In this document: positions 55,156-64,000 of the stretch, piece after piece
Numbering within the stretch: position 1 is the stretch's first letter
How the letters are laid out: every line of letters begins with the position of its first letter
Source: Talpa occidentalis
Taxonomy: Eukaryota > Chordata > Mammalia > Eulipotyphla > Talpidae
Direction: 5' to 3'
Assembly: GCF_014898055.3 (NCBI RefSeq)
Contig: NW_023602073.1
Coordinates: 23,421,784 to 23,485,783, forward strand
DNA: 64,000 bases
Program-made: the position numbers and the translations under genes
The notes under the pieces: model-generated
What the model was told of the DNA's origin: nothing
What the model saw: the letters and a program-made list of their open reading frames with translations, nothing else
The model's database searches: none

Positions 55156-58100
55156 CACAATGGCAAATACAGATGCTAACATATCAATATTAACTCTAAA
55201 TGTAAATGGACTAAACTCTTCAATAAAAAGACACAGAGTTGCAGCCTGGATTAAGAAACAAAACCCAGGGCCTCCCCGGTGGCGCAGCGGTTGAGTGCTG
55301 GGTTGCGAAGCTGCCCGCAGCCTCTGCGGCGCCGGTTCGATCCCCGGCTGCTCCCCGGCCACCAGAGGAGGGTCCCACATGGCGCGCAGACCTCTCCTGC
55401 CGCCCGCTGCTCCCCTCAGCAGTGTACTTCGGTCCTTCTGCCTGCTCTGCTCCCCGCTCTGGCTCTAGTGAATTCTCTCACCCTCCTGTGCTTCTGACTG
55501 TACCCAGTGCATGTATAAACGAAACAAACAAACAAATAAATAAATAAAACATGCCTCTATAAAAAAAAAAAAGAAACAAAACCCAACCTTTTGCTGTCTC
55601 CAGGAAACACATTTAGCTACAAAAGATAAAAATAGACTCAAAGTTAAAGGATGGAAAACAATCCTACAAGCAAATGGACCAAAAAAGAAAGCAAGAACAG
55701 CTATACTTATATCAGATAAAACAGATTTCAAACTCAAAAAGATAAAAAGAGACCCCAATGGTCACTACATTATGATCAAGGGGACAATACTTCAAGAAGA
55801 AATAATACTCATTAACATATACTCACCAAACGAAGGAGTACCAAAATATATCAGACAACTGTTGTCCTCTCTGAAAACAGACATCAGAGAAAACACATAC
55901 GTAGTGGGAGACTTCAACACACCACTATCAACAATGGATAGATCAACAAGACAAAAATAAGTAAAGAAACTAAAGCTCTAAATAAAGACCTAGAGTATTT
56001 GGGCTTAACAGACATCTATAGAACACTAAACCCCAAAAAAAAACAGAGTACACATTTTTCTCAAGCGCACACGGATCATTCTCCAGGATCGATCACATAC
56101 TGGAGCACAAGACAAACATCAACAGATACACCAAGATTGAAATCATACCAACCATCTTTTCTGACCATGAAGGCATCAAACTAGAAATAAACCATAAAAA
56201 AAAGGCAAGGAACTTTCCTACCTCATGGAGATTAAAAACCACACTACTGGAAGACCACTGGACTAACGAGGAGATCAAAGAAGAAATTAAAAAATTCTTT
56301 GAATTGAATGACAAGGAAGACACCAATATCCTAAATGTATGGGATGCAGCAAAAGCAGTAATAAGAGGAAAATATATAGCAATAGAGGCTCACATCAAGA
56401 AACAAGAAAGAACTCAAAGAAACAACTTAATCTCGAAGCTCAAAGATCTAGAAAAAAAACAACAAAAAAAACCCAAAACCAGTAGAAGAAAAGGAAAAAT
56501 AAAAACCAAAGCAGAAATAAATGAAATTGAAACTAAAAAAACAATCCAAAAGATCAATGAAACCAAGAGCTGGTTCTTTGAAAAAATCAATAAAATAGAC
56601 AAACCCCTAGCCAGGCTCACTAAGGAAAAAAGGGAGAAAGCACAAATAAACAGGATCATCAATGAAAGAGGAGAAATCACAACGGACACAGCAGAAATCA
56701 AAAGAATAATCAGTAACTACTATGAACAGTTATATGGAAACAAGTTCAACAATCTAGAGGAGATGGACAAATTCCTACAACTCTACAATGACACAAAGCT
56801 AGATAAAGAAGAAATAGAACACCTAAACAGACCAATTACAAGCAGCAAAATTGAAATGGTAATCAAAAACCTCCCCAAAAACAAAAGCCCAGGACCTGAT
56901 GGATTTACAAATGAATTCTACCAAACATTCAGAGACGAATTAGTGCCTATCCTTCACAAACTCTTCCAAAAAATTGAGAAGGAAGGGACAATACCAAACA
57001 CGTTCTATGAAGCCAACATTACACTAATACCAAAAACAAACAAGGACAACACAAAAAAGGAAAACTACAGGCCAATCTCCCTAATGAACACTGATGCAAA
57101 AATCCTCAATAAAATTTTAGCTATCAGAATCCAACAATGTATCCATAAGATAATTCACCACGACCAAGTAGGATTCATTCCAGTGACACAAGGATGGTTT
57201 AACATCCGAAAATCAATCAACGTTATCCAACACATCAACAAAAAGAAATATAAAAACCATATGATAATATCAATAGATGCTGAGAAAGCTTTCAACAAAG
57301 TGCAACACCCATTCATGATAAAAGCCCTTGAAATTCTTGGGATACAAGGAACATACCTCAACATCATAAAGGCCATATATGACAAGCCAACAGCCAGTAT
57401 CATTCTCAATGGTGAAAAGCTGAAAGCAATTCCATTAAGATCTGGAACAAGGAAAGGATGTCCACTCTCACCACTGCTTTTCAATATAATACTGGAAGTC
57501 CTAGCCAGAGCAATAAGACAAGAGAAAGATATCCAAGGAATCCAAATAGGAAAAGAAGTCAAACTATCATTATTTGCAGATGATATGATAATATACATAG
57601 AGAACCCCAAAAACTCCACAGAAAAACTAATTCAACTAATGAATCAGTTCAGTAAAGTGGCAGGATACAAAATCAACACGCAAAAGTCAGTAGCCTTCCT
57701 ATACACAAACAATAAATCTGAAGACGAAGAAATCAAAAAAAACATCCCTTTTATTATTGAAACAAAAAAAATCAAATATTTGGGAATAAATCTAACAAAA
57801 GAGGTAAAGGACCTATACAAAGAAAACTATAAAACACTGTTAAAAGAAATAGAAGAAGACACAAAGAAATGGAAAGACATCCCCTGCTCATGGATTGGAA
57901 GAATAAACATTATTAATATGGCCATCCTACCAAAAGCAATATACAGATTCAATGCTATTCCAATCAAAATTTCAATGTCATTCTTCAAAGAAATAGAACA
58001 ATTATTGATGAAATTCATATGGAATCACAAAAAACCCCAAATAGCCAAAGCTCTCCTGAAAAAAAAAAGAAGGGAATGGAGGCATCACACTCCCAGGCTT

Positions 58101-59303
58101 CAAACTATACTACAAAGCCATAATCATCAAAACTGCATGGTATTGGAACAAGAACAGACATACAGACCAATGGAATCGAATAGAAAATCCAGAAATAAAC
58201 CCACAGATTTTTGGTCAACTAATCTTTGACAAATGAGCAAAGACTATGCATTGGAGCAAAGAATGTTTGTTCAATAAATGGTGCTGGGAAAACTGGGTCG
58301 CTACATGCAAAAGAATGAAGCTTGACCACTACCTCACACCATACACAAAAATCAACTCAAAATGGATTAAAGAACTAGACATAAGACCTGAAACCATAAA
58401 ATATATAGAAGGAAATATAGGCGAAACACTACGTGATTTGCACATCAAAGACATCTTTACAGACACATCACCCAAAGCAGTGATAGTGAAGGCAAAGATA
58501 AACAGCTGGGACTACATCAAATTAAAGAGCTTCTGCACAGCAAAAGAAACAATAACAAAAACAAAGAGAAACCCCACCAACTGGGAGAACATTTTTGCAC
58601 CCAACACTAATGATAAAGGACTGATCACAAAAATCTGCAAAGAGCTGATGAGACTCAACAACAACAAAGAAAATAATCCAGTCCAAAAATGGGCAGAAGA
58701 GCTAAAAAGAAATTTCTCTGAAGAGGAAATGCAAATGGCCAACAGGCATATGAAAAAATGTTCAACATCACTTGTCATCAGGGAAATGCAAATCAAAACT
58801 ACCATGAGATACCATCTTACACCAGTGAGAATGGCACATATTAAAAAAACTAGCAACAACAAATGTTGGCGAGGGTGTGGAGAAAAAGGAACTCTCCTGC
58901 ACTGTTGGTGGGAGTGCAAACTGGTCCAACCACTATGGAGAGCTGTGTGAAGATTTCTGGACCTACTAAACATAGAGCTTCCATATGATCCAGCAATTCC
59001 ACTCCTAGGTATTTACCCAAAGGACACAGAAACATCAATTCCAAAGAGTACCTGCACCCCTATGTTTATAGCAGCACTGTTTACAATAGCTAAGCTTTGG
59101 AAACAACCCAAATGCCCAAAAATAGGTGACTGGATCAAGAAGATGTGGTACATATACAGCATGGAATATTACTCAGCATTCAAAAAAGATAAACACATGC
59201 AATTTGCAGCAACATGGATGGCGCTGGAAGGGATCATGCTCAGCGAAATAAGTCAGAAAGAAAAAGAAAAATCCCGGATGGTCTCACTCATAGCAGGAAT
59301 CTA
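55156..59303 (+). pseudogene. L1 ORF2 (endonuclease, RT, Cys-rich)
   Basis: Starts at ATG 55156 (TLNVNGLN endonuclease start, split by a SINE at 55268). The endonuclease continues to about 55958 (GDFNTPLS, DRSTRQK then stop). A 641-codon block (56304-58229) carries the RT, with FADD at 57573-57584. A frameshift near 58060, a TGA at about 58234 and a TGA at 58948-58950 break the C-terminal region with CWRGC...CWWEC. The final block ends at 59302. Confidence 0.88.
55268..55570 (+). mobile_element. Young SINE inside L1 ORF2
   Basis: Near-consensus copy with box-A-like GGTGGCGCAGCGGTTGAG and GGTTCGATCCCCGG. Exact 15-bp duplication AAGAAACAAAACCCA at 55253-55267 and 55571-55585. Confidence 0.97.
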
Positions 59304-60199
59304 GAAAACTTAAATAAGGGACCAGGAAAATGAATAACTATAAGAAAGTGAAAATCAAAATCAACAAAAAACTATGAACCAGAGACACTTTTTGGGGTGC
59401 GGGGGGCGGGAGGGGAGGGATTGGGGTCAGAATGGGGGAGCTGCAATTGTATGGGGAATATAAAAATAAAATTTATTATTTAAAAAAAAAAGATAAAGTT
59501 TTTTCTTGTTGTTATTAATCCACACCTCAGCACAGAAATGCACTCAAACACACCTTTTCCATTTCATTTCCCTTGAACATGGTGTCGAGTGAAACCCCCA
59601 TGGTGTGTCTAACTGCACCAACTCACCAGGCTGATGAATGACACACCCACCCACCCACCCCCAGGGCCTCTACTTCAAAATGAGTCTAATGTGCTAAAGA
59701 GCAGAAAACAGGAAAATGCGCCTTTTCTGGAGTGTGATCACAAGGAGTCTTGTTTGTGAATGGCCATTTTTTGCAGGAAAAAATGTACAGTCTTGCATGA
59801 TAATGTTTTGAGTCACTAGTAAGTCAGTCCTGCCAATCCGCTAGGTGGCAGCAACCCTCAAAATATCCACTGAATTGCGGGCTCCACTAAGCAAACCCTC
59901 ACACATGCCGGGTGTCTGTAGATGCCTCCTCTCATTCCATGACCTGGAGTTGAGGTGGGAGGAGAGACAGATGCCCAGCTCAACAGCACATCCCACCGCC
60001 ATGCCAGACCCTGAGCCAGGATGCAGGAAAAGGTTCATGACCCAGAAGTGTGTGAGCCCCGATTCACACTCTCAGGGTATTTCCTGCCAATGGTGGATTA
60101 AATAATTTGGACTGGCTGGATTCCCCTCCCACACCCCCAATTTTTATCCCTTGTAATCTATAGTCAATATTAGCCTTAACTTTAAAATGTAAAGTTACT

Positions 60200-60467
60200 G
60201 GCCTCCCTGGTGGCTCAAGGGGTTAAGCACCACACTATGAAGCTATCCGCAGCCTCTGCAGCCTGAGTTTGAACCCCAGCCAGACAGGGAGCTACCCACG
60301 TGGCGCAGCAGACCTCTCCTGTCTGGCCTGCTGCTCCCCTCAGCAGTGTATTTCAGTCAATCTGCCTGTTCTGTTCCCCACTCTGTCTCTGGTGAGTCCT
60401 CTCACCCCCTGCACCTCTGGCCTGTACCCCGGTTCTTTTATGTATAAATAAATAAATCTTGAAAAAA
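60200..60467 (+). mobile_element. SINE in serpin D (shared with copy B)
   Basis: Orthologous insertion of the copy at 27577-27846. Confidence 0.93.
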
Positions 60468-60721
60468 CAGGTAAAGTTACATTTGAGGGACCTTGGTGGG
60501 GAGGGGGAATATTTAGCTGCTTTGGTTAAATCATTTCTAAGATTCCACTGCAAGAATTTCTGTTGAAAGCTGTTCAGCACTGGACAGGAGGTGTACCCCA
60601 ATGGTGAAGTAGGGGTGAGGAGATAGGGAGAGGGTGTAGAGAGGGCATCCCATGCAGGTGGGAAGCTGGAGATGCAGATGCAGGACCCTGTGCTAGGACC
60701 ACACTCTGTCCACCCTCTTAC

Positions 60722-60839
60722 CTTCCGTTTGTCCTTCGACCCACTCGTTGGTCAACTTCCTGGCATCTTCACAGGAGCCCTGGAAATCCACACTGGCCAG
60801 CTCAGTGCCATATAGTTCCTGACTTGACGCTAGGAACTC
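60722..60839 (-). pseudogene. SERPINB1-like pseudogene: Serpin D exon 4 (stranded)
   Basis: 118 nt, open and with intact GT-AG. The amino-acid differences from copy B are few (for example ASSQEL where B has ASIQEL). Confidence 0.9.
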
Positions 60840-61311
60840 CTATTAAAAAAGAGGGAGAAGACATTTTCTATGATCTTTAAAAGCAATAGAAATTGACCTC
60901 AAAGGCATGCATTTCCTTATAATGCAAAGATTCTAACCATTTTTTTTAATATGGGAAAAAATACATAACATGACATTATTCAACTTAACCATTTTTAAGT
61001 GTAAAGATCAGTAAGTTTAGCATTGTATAAAATACCCAATCTTTCCTAACACTCGTAAATGATGAACACTGACTGCACTTGGAAGTGAATGATGGAGTCA
61101 CTCTTGCCTTAACCAGTCAGGACTACGCTCTTCACCGGGAAGAACAGCATGAAATCACAGCCCTTAAAGAGAACATCGTCTGTTACCTATTTCCATTCTT
61201 TATTTTTTCTGAGTATATATAAAAATTAGAAGTGACTTCTAAGACTTCATTTGCTGGGGGAAAACATGCATTGTCTTATGAATTTTATAACATGAGGCAG
61301 AAAGTACTTAC

Positions 61312-61449
61312 AGGGAGGAAATTATAAGTTTTCTCTCCAAATAACCTATTAGCCAGTTTCAGCACATAGGAGGCGTCACGTTTTTTGACAGCAGCGATCA
61401 GACTCTGAAATCTGGAATGAACCTTCTCAACCCCGTCAAAATGAAGAGT
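61312..61449 (-). pseudogene. SERPINB1-like pseudogene: Serpin D exon 3 (stranded)
   Basis: 138 nt with copy B-like sequence, splice sites kept, residues equivalent to 57-102. Confidence 0.9.
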
Positions 61450-62016
61450 CTAAAATGAAGAAAACATTTTCTATAAACATTTACTTTGAAATTATAAAGT
61501 GATTCTCAGGCATTTGCTCCCATCAAAGGAATGTGTTATCATTACTAAACACGGAGGACCCCACGTAGGACCTTCTGAGTCTTTCATTGGGGAACAAACG
61601 ATGGAGAACCCTAAACTGACAGCTTTGTGAGACCTAATCATCCCACATTAGACACTGTTTCTATATCACTTTCTTGGTTATAATTCTAGTTCTGCAAATA
61701 TTTCTACATGTCTTCCTTTTCCCCGAGAAAATAATACATGGTCTCTTCACATGTACATACAAATCTATTTTCGCATCATATAATTTTATCAAATACAATT
61801 TTGCTGAAAGTTCTGAGAAATCAACAGTAAAAGTAGAAATCATCACTTCTTCAGGGACAAATATATTATGGGTTGAGGGTTTTCTTTAATTGGGTTTTCT
61901 TTAATTACCATTGGGCATCAGTAACTCACATATTTAAAAAACACTTTTTTTTTAAACTTAGCATTTAAGAAATGTTTAATTCCCCACCTATCAATTGCAA
62001 ATCAAGAATTATTTTA

Positions 62017-62292
62017 GGGGCCTCGGTGGTGGCGCAAGGGGTTGGGACACAACCTATGAAGCTATCTGCAGCCTCTGCAGCACAAGTTTGATCCCCAGTC
62101 CACCAGGGAGCAACCCACATGGTGCAGCAGATCTATCCTGTCTCACCTGCTGCTCCCCTCCGCAGTGTACCTCGGTCAGTCTGCCTGTTCTGTTCCCCAC
62201 TCTGTCTCTGGTGGATCCTCTCACCCCCCAGACCTCTGGCCTGTGCCCCAGCTCTTGTATGCATAAATAAAGATATAATCTTTTAAAAAATA
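62017..62292 (+). mobile_element. SINE in serpin D (shared with copy B)
   Basis: Orthologous insertion of the copy at 29373-29648. Confidence 0.93.
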
Positions 62293-62639
62293 TTTTATAG
62301 GTATGTGAGGACTGGGCTGTTCCTGGCTTTGAAGACACAGAAGAGAAATCTCTACAGTGCACAAGTCTAGGTATTCACAGAATGGGATGTTTGCCTAGTG
62401 CTGTGATGATTCTGTTTTAATGGAAACGGACAGGGCAGTTTGTACAGGGAGATGCTGTACCAGATGGGCAATGGGAGTGCCCAACGCCCAAATCCCTACA
62501 AAAGCTCTCACCCCTTTCAGGTTCTTAGGTCTCTCCTCACCACTGCCATCTCCTGTACCCCTGTTCTCCCTGACCCGCTCCCTCACGCCTCCTCTCCGTG
62601 AACTCCCAGTTCTATCCTGACCTGGAGTGAGTGGCTTCT

Positions 62640-62912
62640 TTTTTTTTTTTTTAAGATTTATTTATTTATTCATGCAAAAACGGGGTGTAGGTCAGAGGTG
62701 CGGGGAGTGAGAGGATTCACCAGAGACAGAGTGGGGAGCAGAACAGGCAGATCAACTGAAATGCACAGCTGGGGGAGCAGCAGGTGAGACAGGAGAGGTC
62801 TGCTGTGGTCATATATGTGTCAGCTCCCTGCAGGGACCCCTCTTGTCCTGCAGAGGCTGCCTATAGCTTCATAGAGCTGTGACTTCACCCCTTGTGCCAC
62901 CTGGGAGGCCCC
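62640..62912 (-). mobile_element. SINE in R unit D
   Basis: Orthologous insertion of the SINE at 36113-36380. Confidence 0.9.
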
Positions 62913-63179
62913 GAGTGGCTTCTTTGAAAGGAAAGGCTGGAGCCAAGTCTGCATCTCGTGTGTTACAGGGATAGGCCCGGGGTTCCTGTGGACCCAGGAA
63001 CAGGGATGAGGGCTTCTGGCAATTATATTCTTGAGCTTACCAGAATTAGGTGTAAAATAAGTTCTAAGTGGGACTCTTATTGGCAAAATATACCATGAGA
63101 GTTATCATGTGGGATGTTATCAGCACTGCGGTGACTCAGGAAACATTCTTCTCAGTGCTTCTAGTGCTGACAGAGCAAA

Positions 63180-63391
63180 CTGATTAACATCAGACTGATC
63201 AGTGGTTTGCAATGTAAATGTATCTGTTTTTTCCCTTTTTTGGTGTGTGCTTTTGGGATCAGATCTAAGAACTCGTATCTGGTCCTAGGTGTTCATAATT
63301 CTTTTGCTTTTTTCTAAGTTTCATGGTTCTACATTTTACATTAGATCCATGATCATTCGCAGTTAGTACTTTCTGTTGTTTGTTGTTGTTG
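63180..63391 (-). repeat. Old L1 fragment (antisense)
   Basis: Counterpart of 36640-36860 in R unit B, split from 63658-64000 by a SINE. Confidence 0.7.
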
Positions 63392-63657
63392 TTTTCAAGA
63401 TTTATTTATTTACGCATACAAAAGCTGGGGTGCAGGCCAGAGGTGCAAGGGAGATGAGAAGATTCACCAGAGACAGAGCGGGGAACAGAACAGGTGGATC
63501 CACTGAAATACACTGCTGAGGGGACCAGCGGGCGAGACAGGAGAGGTCTGCCACACCAAGTGGGTCACCTCCCTGGTCAGGGATCCAGCTCCTGCTGTGG
63601 TGATTGGCAATAGCTTGACAGCACTGTCTTTAACCCCTGCGCCACCAGGGAGACTCC
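63392..63657 (-). mobile_element. SINE in R unit D (within antisense L1)
   Basis: Orthologous insertion of the SINE at 36861-37127. Confidence 0.9.
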
Positions 63658-64000
63658 CACAATTACTTTTTATATAAGATGTTGACTGTTTGTCCAAGTT
63701 CTTTTTTTAATAGTGGATGTCAATGGATCTAATGCCATTTGTTGAAAAGACCATTCTTCCCTGAGATGGCTTTTGCACATTGGTCAAAAATCTGCTGGGC
63801 CCATTGAGTCTATTCAGAGTTCAGTTCTGATCCCTTGAGCCTGTGTCTATCCCTCCACTGACACCACGCTGGCCTGCTGGGCGCCAGGGAGACCAGCTCT
63901 ATGCTTCTTTTTCAAACATGTTTTTGCTTTGCTGTGTGCTTTGCTTTTCCATATAATTAAAAAAAAAAAAAAACTTGTCTGTGTCTATGACACAAAAACC
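63658..64000 (-). repeat. Old L1 fragment (antisense)
   Basis: Counterpart of 37128 to about 37470, running off the window end. Confidence 0.75.

Larger units (their letters stand above)
52733..59491 (+). mobile_element. Full-length, mutated L1
   Basis: About 6.76 kb including a SINE. A GC-rich 5' UTR (52733-54040) is followed by ORF1, ORF2, a G-rich 3' UTR (59395-59415) and an A tail. ORF1 has two frameshifts, and ORF2 has stops at 55958, near 58235 and near 58950 plus a SINE in the endonuclease region, so it cannot mobilise itself. Left flank is old L1 and right flank is serpin intron 4, with no shared target duplication. Confidence 0.9.
59492..62423 (-). pseudogene. SERPINB1-like pseudogene: Serpin copy D: partial gene, exons 3 and 4 only
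   Basis: Nearly identical to 26842-29786 of serpin B, including both SINEs. Exon 4 (60839-60722) and exon 3 (61449-61312) are present with intact splice sites and frames. Exon 5 to 7 are missing at the L1 junction. Exon 2, exon 1 and the promoter are missing by a deletion corresponding to 29787-35901 of copy B. Small differences include loss of about 20 bp near 59868 and a small tandem duplication near 61880-61900. It cannot make a serpin. Confidence 0.92.
62424..64000. repeat. R spacer unit D (continues past window edge)
   Basis: Nearly identical to 35902 to about 37470 of R unit B, including two SINEs and an antisense L1. The left edge at about 62424-62431 joins serpin intron 2 sequence to R sequence. 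The SINE at 62640-62912 and the L1 at 63180-63391 and 63658-64000 match those in unit B. Confidence 0.88.

Noticed and set aside
52720..59500. Ordinary target-site duplication for the full-length L1
   Set aside because: The flanks (AAAGACTAAATTGAG on the left, AGATAAAGTTTT on the right) share no convincing repeat.

Overview
The window is mammalian nuclear DNA. It holds split genes with GT-AG introns, TATA promoters and AATAAA signals, L1 elements with poly(A) tails, class I and class II endogenous retroviruses (ERVs), and about 30 copies of a tRNA-derived SINE of roughly 270-330 bp. The SINE (head like GGGCCTCCCTGGTGGCGCAG, box-B-like GGTTCGATCCC, AATAAATAAA tail) is not Alu, B1, Bov-tA or the common bat VES. 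I tentatively favour a laurasiatherian, perhaps a rhinolophoid bat, but I cannot prove this from sequence.

The functional core is a tandem array of clade-B serpin genes of the SERPINB1 (leukocyte elastase inhibitor) type, all on the minus strand. Copy B (31050 to 24533) and copy C (50205 to 44047) each keep six coding exons with intact splice sites and open frames (380 and 378 aa), a non-coding first exon, a TATA box and a poly(A) signal. Their reactive-centre loops differ sharply (P1 Leu in B; P1 Ser and P14 Ile in C), so they should differ in target or in inhibitory ability. Copy D (59492-62423) is a near-identical duplicate of the middle of copy B that keeps only exons 3 and 4. Copy A (about 16925-20950) has lost every exon and keeps only its 3' flank and part of intron 2. 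The genes are separated by copies of a spacer (R units at about 12.9-15.2, 33.6-37.6, 42.1-43.4 and 62.4-64.0 kb).

Layout from left to right: 1-3352, minus-strand class II (betaretrovirus-like) ERV with a gamma-type Env, deleted pol and a patch of 7SL RNA in env. 4074-5372, truncated L1 with a poly(A)-only insertion. 5588-11013, minus-strand gammaretrovirus-like ERV (LTR, gag, NC-protease, partial RT and integrase), interrupted by a related LTR in gag, a class II solo LTR in integrase and SINEs. 12.9-16.5 kb, R unit A and a GC-rich segment. 16.6-21.2 kb, L1 pieces and the ghost of serpin A. 22.5-24.1 kb, old L1 and SINEs. 24.4-31.5 kb, serpin B. 31.8-43.4 kb, spacer rich in SINEs and LTRs. 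43.4-52.4 kb, serpin C, with a class II LTR in intron 1. 52.7-59.5 kb, a full-length but mutated L1. 59.5-64 kb, serpin D remnant and R unit D.

The most notable observations are the 7SL/retrovirus chimera, divergence of the two intact serpin loops, an LTR reading frame that continues in frame into serpin C, an L1 joined exactly at a serpin splice acceptor at its endonuclease site, and a pure poly(A) insertion with its own target-site duplication.
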